From Pinus tabuliformis (lineage: Eukaryota > Streptophyta > Pinopsida > Pinales > Pinaceae): a stretch of 64,000 nt of DNA. The notes under the pieces were generated by a model, which did not search any database, was not told the origin of the DNA, and worked only from the letters and a program-made list of their open reading frames with translations. Below are positions 1-11,145 of the stretch, one piece after another. Position 1 is the stretch's first letter. Every line of letters starts with the position of its first letter. Position numbers and translations under genes: made by a program. Location of the stretch: the NCBI GenBank assembly GCA_031772625.1, contig CM062818.1, forward strand, positions 210,855,742 to 210,919,741, written 5' to 3'.

Positions 1-8
1 TTGGGTGG

Positions 9-227
9 TCACGGACGGGATTGTTGGTGGGTGCCCCATAAGTCAAGAGAGTGGCTAGACTCACCCTCACTGTGTTCATTGCCAATATACGCCTCCTCGC
101 AGGCTTCCGCCTTGCCCTTAGAGAGTGTTGTAGTTATTGTCACCCGCTGGTCTTGGATGTCTTTCAAGGATTGTTCAAGTTTGTCGATCTTCTCATTGAC
201 CATAGCTTGAGCTCTAGTTTCTACCAT
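9..227 (-). pseudogene. Gag N-terminus fragment of an LTR retrotransposon at the left edge
   Basis: Short minus-strand frame of 72 codons beginning MVETRAQA and running into a short coiled-coil-like stretch (KIDKLEQSLKDIQDQ). A start of this type followed by a heptad-like segment is common at the beginning of plant Ty3/gypsy Gag proteins. A stop codon closes the frame near position 9, so this is either a damaged Gag or one that continues in another frame beyond the window. It lies downstream, in minus-strand order, of the primer-binding site and LTR at 1236-1615, which is where a gag should be. The family assignment is inference from a short segment. Confidence 0.4.
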
Positions 228-1235
228 GCATCGATCCGATGTACTTGAAATTTGGGACCGCCCGAATTTTTTTTGGCACTAACAATTGAATGGTACCACC
301 TTGCTCAGCTCGTCGTCCTGATTCTTATGGGCTAGGTCACCAATAAGCGCTCCGGGGGGTCTCAGACTTTTCTTTTTTCTTTTTTTTTGAAAACTCCTAA
401 CAGAGTTTTACTCCTTGCTTAGGAATACTGCAGTCGCCAAATCTCCGAAATGTCAATGCTACCAAAAGTCTTGCAAAAATCACGCCCAGGTATAGGAACC
501 CACACAACTACTCAGATCTGGATGGCAAATCTGATGGATCTGAGAGATCTGAATCGTTGATCGGAGAGATCTTGAACGGCGGAACAGATTGTTACTACGG
601 ATCTGATGGATCTAATAGATCTGAATGGCTGTTCTGATAAATCTGAACAGCGGGACTGATTGCGGGTGCTGCTGTAAAACCCCCCACTTGCGGGATCTGA
701 TCTGGCAGAGATTATGCATGATCTAGAGATAGAGAAGGGAACTATGGTCTCAATGAGTGTCAAGTGCTACAGATCGCAATATACATAAGGGTCTGACAGT
801 AGTACTCGGCCCAATGTTTCAGGGCACTAACTAAGGAGGATCAACTGTACCCTTAGTCGTACAACCCGACTACCCTATCGTACGGGCGAGTAATATCTCC
901 GAGTGTTCTCGGTGTACTGTAGCAGCAAGACGACCGACAGTTTATCTATGGTGAGGTTTCAAAGGAGCTAGGGGCCTTCCGATATACCTAGAGGGTACGT
1001 GGAAGACAGTCCATGCGCAGTTCTGTCTAATGCGCTACTACTCGAAGGGGTACCCACAGGGGTTACAAGGGAGTCCAACAAGCGTGACCACCTCTTGTAT
1101 TTCCTGCGTGCATGCCTCTCCAAATCCGTAGGTTTATGCGCTCAACGACAGACCCCGTGGTTTAAAGACGCCCGAACACGTCTCTAGCCAAAAAACAATT
1201 GCTAAAAATTGGAGATCCCACCGGCCCTGGAAAGT
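228..1235 (-). other. Untranslated leader of the left-edge LTR element
   Basis: About 1 kb between the primer-binding site and the gag-like frame, with no supported gene. It contains a cluster of GATCTGA-type words at roughly 500-720 that reads as a degenerate short repeat. It is interpreted as 5' leader only because of its position between PBS and gag. Confidence 0.35.
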
Positions 1236-1247
1236 GCTCTGATACCA
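1236..1247 (-). other. tRNA-Met-type primer-binding site, left-edge element
   Basis: The plus strand reads gctctgatacca, which is TGGTATCAGAGC on the minus strand, the usual complement of the 3' end of plant initiator tRNA-Met used to prime reverse transcription. It sits 2 bp from a TGTTATGC LTR edge at 1250, so the element points left. Confidence 0.7.
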
Positions 1248-1249
1248 CT

Positions 1250-1615
1250 TGTTATGCTCTCAACCTGCAAGACGATACCAGAATACCGAATATGCGAAGA
1301 AATATACCCAGAACATATAACAGCGAGAAACAACAGCAAGTATTTTATTATTCAGAAAGCAATGTTCACTTGCCTCTTCGAAGGGGCAACCTCCAATAGA
1401 GCAGAGCTCGATTACAAAATAAGACACGATGCTCCTCGCAGGGAGTCTCTATCCTTTATATATGATTCGTACATGCAATACCATGGAGCAATACCATGGT
1501 TCTTATTAATACCATCTATCTAATACCATGGCCCATTTGCAACTGACTGTGGTCCCGTCATTAAATGCGGGTTAACCACTTACAATTATTAATATGGGCT
1601 TTATTGACTCTTTAC
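1250..1615 (-). repeat. Probable 5' LTR of the left-edge element
   Basis: Begins with TGTTATGCTC directly beside the primer-binding site and contains a TATA-like stretch (tttatatatga, about 1455-1465). The outer end is set where recognisable copia reverse-transcriptase coding of the neighbouring remnant stops (about 1615). The partner LTR lies outside the window, so the exact end and target duplication cannot be tested. Confidence 0.45.
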
Positions 1616-2114
1616 TGAACTATACTTATGACTCGATCCTACTACAACATATTTAATCTTGTAGATCCATCTCGAACCTACCACCAATCCGTCTTGAGGC
1701 CTCAGCACTACCTCCCAGACATCGTTCACCATTATGGAAGAATATTCCTCTACCATTGCATCCAACCAAACCTGATGTTGAGCAGCCTACTGAAAATTGG
1801 CAGGATCCCCATCCTGAGCTACTAATGCTTGATCTCTAGCTGGTTGTTTTCGCTCCCTTTTATTGTTTCTTGGTGCACAGATGAAATCCTTTGCCTCGCA
1901 CAGAATCTGATGAAGTTCCCTGCTCGTTCTTCCTTTGGTAGCAAGTGCTTCTGTTAGCTCCTCCTCCTCCTGTGATTCTTCCTCGGATAGCAAGTGCTTC
2001 TGTTAGCTCCTCCTCCTCCTGTGATTCTTCCTGATCCGAGGAAGAATTCTTTACTTTCGTTGGTTGAAGTGGTTTGACCAATGGCTCATCTTTTGATTGC
2101 TCCTCAGAAGGCAT
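1616..2114 (-). pseudogene. Ty1/copia pol fragment: linker and start of reverse transcriptase
   Basis: Minus-strand translation after the integrase gives an acidic linker (KVKNSSSDQEESQEEEELTE) and then the start of a copia reverse transcriptase: WLDAMVEEYSSIMVNDVWEV followed by VVGSRWIYKIKY. These correspond to the conserved opening of plant copia RT, which normally continues into KARFVA. Similarity is lost at about 1615-1625, where the neighbouring LTR begins, so the rest of RT and RNase H are missing. Stop codons interrupt the frame and a 49-bp tandem duplication lies in the linker. Confidence 0.7.
1940..2032 (-). repeat. 49-bp tandem duplication in the copia linker
   Basis: The sequence agcaagtgcttctgttagct and the following bases occur at 1940-1983 and again at 1989-2032 with a 49-bp period. 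49 is not a multiple of three, so the duplication shifts the reading frame of the acidic SQEEEELTEA segment. Confidence 0.8.
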
Positions 2115-2608
2115 TTCTCAAGATTTTCTGAAGTCCCTATCCTCCATGAACTTTACATCTCGTCGAACTACTACCTTCCTGCTCCCTGGAAGATAGATTA
2201 TGTATTCTTAGTGTTCTCACTATATCCTTTCTCTGCAGTTTGATCTAGCTTCTTCCTCTTTTCCTCAGGTATGCGGCAATATGCTAAGCTCCCACATATC
2301 CTGAAATGACTAACTTCAAGTGTCTTCCCTGTGAAGACTTTCTCTGGAATAATCTTGCCCAATGCCCGATAAGGAGTTCTATTCTAAATATAGACTGTCG
2401 TGTTGCATGCTTCTGCCCACAGGAATTTTGGCATATCCTGATCATACATCATGGATCTAGTTGCTTCCACGATAGTCTTGTTCTTTCTTTCTGTTACTTC
2501 ATTTTGCTCCAGATTGTGAGGAGTTGTCCATTCCCTTCTGATGCCCTCCTTAGCGCAAAAATCAGTGAAGTCCTTATCGGCATACTCTCCACCATTATCT
2601 AAGCGCAA
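2115..2608 (-). pseudogene. Ty1/copia integrase, C-terminal half (frameshifted)
   Basis: Continues the integrase core in another frame: RLDNGGEY, then GIRREWTTPHNLEQNEVTER, which holds the positions of the second Asp and the Glu of the catalytic triad in copia integrases. After an in-frame stop near 2385 it goes on with NRTPYRALGKIIPEKVFTGK, ICGSLAYC, and further along VVVRRDVKFMEDRDF, the familiar C-terminal landmarks. The shift relative to the upstream frame lies around 2600-2625 in an A-rich run. Breaks make it non-functional. Confidence 0.85.
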
Positions 2609-3440
2609 ATCTTTTATTTTCCTCTGTCATGTTCTCCACCAGAGCCTTGAACTCTTTGAATCGACAAAAAACCTCATCCTTGGTTTTTAGAAAATAAATC
2701 CAAGTTTTCCTTGAGTGGTCATCAATGAAGGTGACGAAGTACTCGACACCACTAAGAGCTTTAGTGGACATAGGTCCGCAGATATCTGAGTGTATCAATC
2801 CTAGTACACTCTTGGCCCTATTTTTACTTCTAGGAAATGTCGCTTTGGCATACTTTCCTAGAGCACATCCTCTGCATACATCATCTTGTTTTGTACTAAG
2901 ATCCGAAACTCCTGTTACAGTTTTCCTGAGAATTCTTAGAGCCCCATGGTGCAAATGTCCCATTATTTTGTGCCATAGTTCGTTCAAATCCTTGTCTCCA
3001 TGACTGCCTATCAGTGCCATTGGTGATTCTAGTTGTAATCTGTACAACCTGTTACTTCTAATCCCGATCTGCACTTTCTTTTTCCAGCTCAGGTGTTTGA
3101 CATATACTTTCTCCTTGATGAAGAAAACGTCATAGCCCTTGCCTTGAAGTTGCGATACGAAAAGTAGGTTCATCCCTAGTCCCGATACATGCAGCACGTT
3201 GGTAGCACGGAACCGCTCTCCCATTTCTGTTTGAAAAACTATGGTACCCTTCCCTACTGGAGTACACTTTGTCTTATTCCCCATGGTGATTTGAAAATTC
3301 ATCTTTTCCTCCTGATAATCTAAGAAACATTCTCGGATTCCCGTCATATGCCAGGAGGCTCCACTGTCTATATACCATACCTCTAATGAGGCATTGCTTG
3401 TCACACAAACAACTTCTTCTTCCAATCTAGAAGCCAACAT
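2595..3440 (-). pseudogene. Ty1/copia protease and N-terminal integrase
   Basis: Frame of 281 codons. Near residues 23-35 it has WYIDSGASWHMT, the copia aspartic protease active site. A GAG-pre-integrase zinc region follows (LWHKIMGHLHHGALRILRKT with CRGCALGK, an HHCC arrangement around residues 155-195), then the start of the integrase core (LIHSDICGPMSTKALSGVEY with the first catalytic Asp, and FVTFIDDHSRKTWIYFLKTK). The frame ends at about 2595 by frameshift just before RLDNGGEY. The primer-binding site is only about 125 bp upstream, so the gag of roughly 0.9 kb expected between them is absent. Confidence 0.9.
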
Positions 3441-3564
3441 AGAGAAATCAAAATTATCGTCTCTTGTGCAATTTCTGAAAATCTGTGTGAGTCTCCTGAC
3501 ATAGATGCCTCTGCATCATGGTCTCGACCCATAATTGATTTTCCCTTCCTGTCTCTAATTACTT

Positions 3565-3576
3565 GCTCTGATACCA
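3565..3576 (-). other. tRNA-Met-type primer-binding site, copia remnant
   Basis: gctctgatacca on the plus strand (TGGTATCAGAGC on the minus strand) abuts the LTR beginning at 3577. It fixes the orientation of the 1.6-4.3 kb copia remnant as minus. Confidence 0.8.
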
Positions 3577-4270
3577 TGTGAAAATTCTATCACTGCAACA
3601 ACTAATTTATTTTACCTGCTTATTTTCCAATAAGTTATTTACGAAAACCCTTCAGTAAACATTAAAAAAAAAAATTGTTGCTGACATCACACAATAATAC
3701 AGAAACAAATACATGCACAAGAATCAAAACACATCAACACAGATATTTTGGACAATTGTCCCCGGAAAAACCAAATGCGGGAAAACCGGTGCAGCAGAGG
3801 AGGATTTTATTAATCAGCTATTCTTGAGTATAACTAGGTGCCAAACTGGCTTACCCAACAGAGATAAATTCTCCAGCACCCTCCCTCAGACTCAACGTCA
3901 GACTTGTTGGCCTTTGCGCAACTCCCAAACCCTCTACATCAGCTCCTGCTTCTCTGCGTCAGCACTAGGCCTCTCTGCGTTACCCATGCAGGCCCTCCAG
4001 TTACTGTGCAATCCTGCTACCTCTGCATCTGCCTCTCTAATCTCTGCGTTGATCTTCTGGTACTATCCCTGCCTCTTTGTTCCGTACTCGCCACCTCTTG
4101 CTGCAATCCAAACCACTAGTTCGAATTTCTCAGCAAACCCTGCTCCAGAAATCGAACGGACTGGTCTCCCTCAGTGTGTCCTCCAACTGACCCTCAAACC
4201 TCTTCTTATACTTTTCATGTTGGTCCTTCAATGGTCGAGATTACATCTCTAATCAACTGCTAAGATTAGA
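3577..4270 (-). repeat. 5' LTR of the minus-strand copia remnant
   Basis: The inner edge is exact: plus-strand TGTGAAAATT at 3577 beside the primer-binding site. The sequence is the reverse-complement relative of the plus-strand LTR at about 32200-32928: both share the GGGGACA(A/T)TTGTCC region, a GGTGGCGAGT/TGTGGCGAGT block and the CAAATTTTCACA/AATTTTCACA end. This makes the two elements one family. The outer end near 4270 is approximate because no target duplication could be paired. Confidence 0.65.
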
Positions 4271-4289
4271 TTAGGCTTGATCCATGTCT

Positions 4290-4615
4290 TTTGGAACCTT
4301 CTAACCCAGTTTTATATTAATACCTATATTTTATTTTTCCTAAGTTTAGACTTTGGAACTCTATTAAAAATATTAATTATTTTAATATCTCCCAAACTGG
4401 ATAGAATCTGCCCAAACCATTTCTGGGTCTTGGAGATCTCATGTGCTTTAGCCTTTCCACCAATTTTCATGGTTAAAGCCCATTCGATGCTACTCCAAAT
4501 CAGCATTAGGTTTATGGGATATGACTTGTGAAGGAGTTTTCCAATCCCCAAAATCCTTATTGAAATTGGTATCCCGGATGGTTCTTGAAGAATTGTCTTT
4601 TCAAAGGAACGAGAC
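4290..4615 (-). repeat. Dispersed repeat, inverted partner of 8440-8700
   Basis: Read on the minus strand this contains ggaaaggctaaagcacatga and later aagtctaaacttaggaaaa, which recur on the plus strand at 8440-8700 (ggaaaggctaaaacacatga; aagtctaaacttaggaaaa). Similarity is partial. No coding is supported. It is probably an LTR or solo-LTR remnant of an unidentified element. Confidence 0.5.
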
Positions 4616-7537
4616 CACATAGGACCAAGTGGACCCAGTCTAGGGTAGGAGTAAAGAGTATGGCAACCAATGATGTTCTTACCCTAGACAAAGTAAGGGG
4701 AAAGGATCAAAGAAAGAATTTTCACTTGAAGGTGTTGAATTTATCCTATAAAGTACTAGCCTTGGGGATGCTAGGGCAAAGATTGATCTCAGAGCTAAGG
4801 CTTGGCTTATCTCCCAAGTCTATGATCAGAATGGCTTCAAAATTGGAGGAGGCCTTGAGAAGACACCAGCACAGGAGACCATAGGAGATCAAACTTTTTG
4901 GAGGGATAGTTTGTCAAGAAAATGATGCCCTAGGTGACACAACTTGGCTAGACCTGGGAAAAGGTGAAAAAGATGTGATTTTCGGTGACCACCTCTTGAT
5001 GGATCAGTGCGTTAGTCTTGGGAGAATAGAGTCTATGTTAAATATGAGTGAGGACCTTTGGTTCTTGGTCAAGGAGGCCTCAAGACTACTTTTCTAGCCT
5101 TCTAGGTCAAAGGGAAGCAATCTTGTAGCTTTTATACTTCGATGTACAAAGGAGATAGCTTATCAAGGTCAATTTGCTATTAGAATTACCCCTAGGAGAT
5201 TTTGTTCACATTACATGGCCCATACATTGAGAGATGCTATAATAGAGACAAAATTCCACAATTTAAAGCAATAAATACATGCAACAATTACTCCTAAAAA
5301 TAGCGAAAATCCCAGTACAATGTATATGACAAAGTAAAATAAGAATAACATTAAAAGCATGTACTTACATGTAACAGAATATATCCAACCATCCAAAATT
5401 GACAAAAGAGAAGGTCCAAGATAAGATAGACCAATATCCACACATCAAAATTCATCCATAAAGCTCCAATTCATCCTCTAGAAAAAGTGTGAAATTCTCA
5501 AGAGAGAGAAAAGATCAAATCCAAAGTGATGATGAGCAAATGAGCTCATCTCACTTGTATTTATACACGAATTAAGAGTTCTAATTAGCCTCCTTGGCCT
5601 ACATAAGCCCCGAAAATAAAATAATGTTCTAATAATTCAACTTTTGGTGACAAGCCCATCAAACTAGCTCATAAATGAAAGAATAAGCCTCTCAAGAAGT
5701 CAAATAATGATCCATGAATGTCGTAGGGCCCTCTAGGAGGCCTAATGAGGTCCATGGGTGCGATAACGAAGAATAGGACCCTCAAAAACAGTGGACAAGG
5801 GGTTGGCCCCTTGTAATAACATGTGGTGCTCCGAATGGCATGTGGGGGCACACAAGTATCCTCATGGGTCTCCAAACAAATCGAAGATGCCTGTAGATTG
5901 CCTGCGAGGGCTAGAATGATGGTGTAGGGGATGCCACATCATCGTGCAAGCCTTGGATCATCTGCCAAGTGTATTGTGCAAATCTGGGGGCAACTAGGCA
6001 TGGTGGATCATGTGCATCTTCCTCGTCCAATAAGTGAACCATGAGCAATCTCTGAATGGTTGTGGGGATCCATGGAGTGTTGTCTGCTACTGTGGAGGCC
6101 CATGTCTCTCAACGCACACCCTACATGTGCCAATGTAGCCCTCTGGAAGATTAGGACCTCGTATAGGAAAACCAAACCAAAGATGGAGACCATCTGTGAT
6201 CCTGCATAAGATCCAATGCGTCCCCTAGCCTTCCAGTACAACAAGTCATTAGAGAAATTGAGTAAATGAGCTTACCAATCACGGGCCACAGGTGAGGACT
6301 TCATAATGGCATGCCCTTCCATAATGGGCTTCGGGATGTGCCAATGTCTCCTAAACTCCAAATTGGGTTAACCAAGAATCCTAGTAGGTGGTTTCTACTT
6401 CTAAAGGGGATAATATATTCAAGGTGCATCCTGCAAAAGGTGGTGGGATGTGACAAATAGGTGAATGGATTATGGGATGAGAAGGGGCAGCCCTAGGTCA
6501 CATGTTGTTGTACAAGGGTAGCTAATAAGAGGGAATCACAAACTTGAATTTATAATGTATAGGAGGGAGCAATCGTGGTACATGAAGTGCCATGACCTTG
6601 ATACCCTTCTTTATATGCCTTTTGCCTTTTTATGATTTTCTTTGATTAACTACTCGGGGCTCAAAGGGCAAGAGCATGATGTATAAGATATAGCAATGAA
6701 TACCCCCTTTAAAGATAGGGCGGTTCATTGCCCACCAAGGTTGGGACAATCATGGGTTGCTATATGATGAAGGAGGTTCATAGACCGCGTAGGAACCAGG
6801 GTGATGGCCATGATGATGGGGTAGCGCTCATGCATTGGCTTTTTCCCACGTGCTAAACGTGTTTGTCTCGGCCATCTTTTTTCATTTTTGGTACATTTCC
6901 CTATTGAATGTGGCCAAATATCCTTTTATCTTTCTTTTTAGCTACATCAACCTCCAAACTTCATTCCTGGTCATGACCCGAGGTGTGGGCAAGGGGAAGG
7001 GGCAAGTTGACCCTATGTAGAGCCAATGCAGGAATGTGGACCCAGGTGGGAGAAATGATGAATGGGGTAATAATGAGTCAAAAGAGGGTAATATAAGCAG
7101 GTAAGGGAGCGGGACTACGCAACCAAAATCGGGGTTTCCAATGACATACCATCCATAGAGCCAAACAGTCAGTAAAATAGATCCCACGAGACTATAATGC
7201 AAGGTTAATATCCAAAAAGGGGTCTAGGGGACAAGGGCACAGACCTAACACATTCTTTCTATCGAATCCCCCCATCAATCCGTGTCCAAAAGTGTCCATG
7301 ATAAGCAAACTACAATACTCAATTACCAAATGACAAGGCATACCTTTAGGTTTGGGAGGACCACCTTCAAACATACGATCATGGCAGATGGGCAAGGGAC
7401 CACATGGATGGCTTAGGGGGCGGAGAAATGGCACAATGAGCTAGCTGGTGGCTGCAAGGAGTTGCTAGCTGCCAGCTAAGGACCATCTTGGAGAAAAAAA
7501 ATCTCCTAGGGATATCACCCACAAAATGGTGGTAACA
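4616..7537 (-). repeat. Family X LTR, minus-strand copy (truncated)
   Basis: On the minus strand it begins TGTTACCACC at 7537 and follows, in order, the two parts of the split family X LTR at 38105-38845 and 45693-about 47900. Shared landmarks include the region holding cccgagtagttaatcaaag, the segment ending atttatgagctagtttg, and a region with a TATA-like tgtataaataca near 5570. It stops about 450 bp short of the TAACA end seen at 48356. It carries an intact, unoccupied version (GGAAC, 6792-6796) of the site where the 6.84 kb Ty3 element sits in the other copy. No coding is supported across these 2.9 kb. Confidence 0.75.
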
Positions 7538-7718
7538 ATGCCTTCTTAACTTCACTGTATAATCTGACCATACCACCCTCAGTTATAAGAATAGTAGCAT
7601 AGGATAGATCTAATTGGATGCAACCTCCAAGATCAGCTATCAAACTTTTTTGATAGAAGCATTCCCCATACATCAATAACAGCGATATCCATAGTGATAA
7701 TCCTGAATGGGAAGTTGG

Positions 7719-7910
7719 CTAAATGACTTGCAAGTCTTTGATTACACCAAGAAATTCAGTCTTCTTTGAATCCATGGAACAGATATTGTGATAAGGCCTG
7801 GATATTCTCAAGTTCAACTGATCCATAACTTTCTTATTCATGACATTGGTTAAAGCTCCAAAATCTAACATACAGTTTTGCAGCAGACGATCATTTACCA
7901 TCAAAGTCAA
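7719..7910 (-). pseudogene. Ty3/gypsy protease fragment
   Basis: Frame of 63 codons reading NCMLDFGALTNVMNKKVMDQ and then LRISRPYHNICSMDSKK. This is the layout of a retropepsin-like domain in plant Ty3/gypsy Pol, where the usual active site is LDTGAS or LDSGAS with N(L/V)M after it. Here LDFGAL replaces it: the Asp is kept but the Thr/Ser after it is Phe, so the enzyme would not be active. It lies just upstream, in minus orientation, of the family X LTR, so it may be internal sequence of that family; this is inference. Confidence 0.6.
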
Positions 7911-7994
7911 GACAAAGGTTGATCATCTCCGTTTGTCATGTAACAGTTGAGATCCTTTAACTTGATTTCCTTATATTTATGGTGATCATCAATT

Positions 7995-8273
7995 TTATCT
8001 TGTTGAGCTATGCCTATGGCCTTCAGGGCCAGAAATTTTTGCATTGTTTATCCATTTGACCCAATCGAATTTTAATCCTAACTGATAAGTCTTAGATGCA
8101 AGTTGTTGCTTGTTCGGATTCTGACCTTTACCTTTGTTTTTATATATATACCCCTTACTTCGAGCACTTTCTAAGATTTGTTCTTGAGATGGCTTTTCAC
8201 CATATATCTGCGTGATTGGATCCTTTTTATCACTGCAGTTATTAATGGTAAAGGATGAAGGGATCATTTCCAT
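7995..8273 (-). pseudogene. Gag/pol-junction fragment of a gypsy-like element
   Basis: Frame of 92 codons containing KPSQEQILESARSKGYIYKN followed by GQNPNKQQLASKTYQLGLKF and DWVKWINNAKI. It is separated from the protease fragment by less than 100 bp and probably encodes the region before protease in the same element. I do not recognise a domain. No zinc knuckle is visible. Confidence 0.35.
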
Positions 8274-8290
8274 ACAACAATCTTCACCTT

Positions 8291-9151
8291 TTGAGTGAAT
8301 CTCTTGACTAATTATATTAATTTATTCACTTGCTCCTTCATCAAGGATCCTATTGGCAAAAGCACAAGAGTTTTCTTTGTGAAAACTCTCACATGGTTTG
8401 TAGAATGGCACAAGTTGATCAACAATGTTGATGGATTCAAGCAGATTAGGAGGCCTTTGCTCATTTGGAGGATTCTTCTTTGGCCATGCATTATTATGTT
8501 AGCTTTTATAGCGTCGTAGGTGCTCTAGACTCGAAACCTTGTGGAAAGGCTAAAACACATGAGCTCTCCATAACCCAAAAAAATTTTCTAGAAATTCAAC
8601 CTAGAAGTGTCTCAATTAGATTATTAACCTATTTTTTTAATGTTTCCTAAGTCTAAACTTAGGAAAATTGGTTAATTAATCAGTGTTAATTGAGATAAGG
8701 TGTGAATTATTTAGAAACTCACACAGATCGACAGGTATTTAATATGGGCACTTGATTAAGTTTTAATATTGGTCGTTGGAGGTCCAACAAAAGATTATAA
8801 AAAGAAGTCGATGGGTGGATGAAGAACACACTTGTGAGAACCATAGAGAGTTCGATTTCCTTGGAGAGTTTGATTTTTCCAGAGAGCAGGCAGTGTTGGA
8901 AGAGTTTGAGCTTCAGTGGGGAAGCAGAGACAATGACGGGTGTTGAAGGAAATGTAACTAGGCTCTGTCTTCATAAATGTACTTTTGATGTTTGTATTTA
9001 TTCAAGAAAAGAAATATTATTTTTATAATATATGTCAATGAGTTTCTTGCTCATTGAAATAGGTCTAGCACATGTTAAAGTGTTGTAGGTGAGTCAAATA
9101 GTCAAAAGAAAATGTTGAAGACCTTAAGGGCAAGTTACTCCATGTATATGT
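8291..9151. other. Non-coding flank with dispersed repeat
   Basis: No gene is supported. 8440-8700 is the plus-strand partner of the inverted repeat at 4290-4615. The last bases (TATGT, 9147-9151) are the left copy of the putative target duplication of the 22 kb nest. Confidence 0.4.
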
Positions 9152-9289
9152 TGTTGGAAATACTAAGAAGGGGGGTGAATCAGTATTTCTTTTCAATTGT
9201 TACTTTTACCAAGTAGATCACTTGTATTTAGAACATAAAATGAACAATAAGAATAAATTCTTTTATTAATATAAATAAAGTATAATATA

Positions 9290-9545
9290 TGTAGGGTTCC
9301 AACCCTAGATGAAAACACCGATCTTCAATCTCCCAGGCTCCAACTTGTATTTGCCAAGCACCAGCTTGGAGTCTGGACTTCCAAGGCTCCAACCTTGTCA
9401 ATTCTAAGGCACCAACCCCAAGGGCTCCAACCCTATATTTGGTTTAGGCTCCGACCTGGTTTCTTGAGGACTCTGATCCTCTAGGGCTTGAACCCTATCC
9501 TCCAAGGCACCGACCTTGTCTTTTTGAGGCTCCAACCCTTCGTTT
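9290..9545. repeat. Degenerate GGCTCCAACC minisatellite inside the LTR
   Basis: Recurrent units of roughly 20-35 bp built on ggctccaacc / ggcaccaacc / ggactctgatcc, interspersed with tatt, ttgtc or tcctcta spacers. The same array occurs in the other LTR at about 21360-21605 and continues at 29229, where the gypsy element landed inside it. Confidence 0.7.
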
Positions 9546-9721
9546 CACTTTATCAAGATGTATTTGGTTATACTTCACGGCTCCCAATATTTTCTTCAAC
9601 AAGCCATGTCAATCTTCGTCTTCACCATAGTCTCCACGTTATGTCATCAATGACAACCTTGATCTCTTCTCATGAAGGTGTCTTCGTTGTCCTTCATGGT
9701 ACCCAAAACACTTTCTCCAAG

Positions 9722-9819
9722 GTCACTTCATGATGACTAACGCATCATGGTCTCCAAGATTAACTCCAACGTCACTTCATAATGACTAATGCATCATGGT
9801 CTCCAAGATTAACTCCAAG
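9722..9819. repeat. 49-bp tandem duplication in the left LTR only
   Basis: gtcacttcatgatgactaac and the following bases (9722-9770) are repeated at 9771-9819 with few changes. The right LTR at about 29425-29475 has a single copy, so the duplication arose after insertion or was lost from one LTR. Confidence 0.8.
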
Positions 9820-11145
9820 GACAGCTAGGGCTTCTCAACAATATGTCTACAATAAGCTGCACTAAGCCTCAAAGTTTGCACCAAATAATTCTTCTAAGGA
9901 TTCTATAATGTACCTCAACGTTGTTGCTTCAAGGCTGCTTCAATATGTCTGCTACAAGGATGTCTTCAAATTGTCATAAAAAAACTTCACTATCCAAAGG
10001 CCCTCAAGTTCTTAACTTGTTCAAGGTTTCAAAGGTTCCATTGTCCAAAGCTTCACTTGTCAAAATCTTCTACACTACCCAATGCCTTAATACTTCTCTA
10101 CTGCCCAATGCCTTGATGCTTCACTGTCCAGGCTTCAAGCTATTTTCAGTCCTATGCTCCAAGCTGTTCTTTTATTCATTGCTTCAGATAGTGACCTCAA
10201 ACTACTTCCAGACACTGCTTCAATAAGGCCTAAGATTGCTTAATTCACTGTTCTGAAATTGACTTCACTGGCCTGAGGTTATATGATGATCACAAGTCCA
10301 AAATTCAATATTCATTACAGGTCTAAGATCGAGCTTTTGCCACAGGACCGAGATTAGGTTTCATCACAGATCGAAGGATAGCTTATCATAGGTCCAAAGC
10401 TTGTTATGTTGTTTAGAGGCCTCTTAACACAACTCTGAGTTGTTATTTCACTGGTCCAAGACACAATTCCTTCACGTGTCTGAATGATAACTCCTCCAAA
10501 AATTATGAGGTACAGTACTAGCTCCACCGGTGATTGTCTTGAGTTTATCACAGGTACAGGTTCACCGAGCTCCACAAGTGACTACAACAGAGTTTAACAC
10601 GGGTTTGTGATCACAATTTCAACGAACTTCAAGCCTTCCACACAACTAAAACTTTGATCCTTTAACAATTCAATAATTTGACCTTATCACAGTTAGATTG
10701 TTCCTCCAGATTTCGTCTTTATAAGTTCACGAGATGTGAACTACTCTTCGTCTCTAAGATATGTATTCTTCACCAAGATGTGTGACTGAACGAGTTAGAT
10801 CTCCAATTTATATACAAGTTCGACCTATAATGAATGGTCATGCCATATAAGAGGAGGCCAACATGAGGTGAGGTTGTCTGTTGGCTTGCATCAAAAAGAA
10901 TTATTTTTGATCTTGTAAAATAGTTTTCTTCCAACTTATAGGGAGTTAGCAAAAGTGTGAGAGCTCATAGGAAAGGAGAAATTTCCCTCTCCAAACCTAT
11001 GGCAGTTTCATTCTTAATTAAGGTCATTTCCTCATCAAGAAACATGATTTTTGAGACTACCATTTTAATTCTATTTACAGTAGTTCTTAGTATCTAGGAA
11101 TTTTGGTATTCAAGGTAAGGCTCCTTCATTTAAGGCATGACATTA

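Larger units (their letters stand above)
9152..11145 (-). repeat. 3' LTR of the gag-only element, outer part
   Basis: Matches 29229-31157 closely (for example atatgatgatcacaagtcca against atatgatgatcacaggtccg) and, at its beginning, 21225-21605. Two internal repeats stand out: degenerate GGCTCCAACC units at about 9290-9545, and a 49-bp tandem duplication (9722-9770, 9771-9819) that is single in the right LTR. It is broken at CATTA (11141-11145) by the copia insertion. Confidence 0.8.

Noticed and set aside
3713-4252. Plus-strand frame of 179 codons
   Set aside because: It lies wholly inside the antisense strand of a copia LTR; no motif, and the related LTR at 32.2 kb does not keep it open.
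9290-9545. Repeat array considered as a CRISPR-like array
   Set aside because: Units are degenerate and unequal in spacing, no conserved repeat/spacer alternation, and the context is plant LTR DNA.
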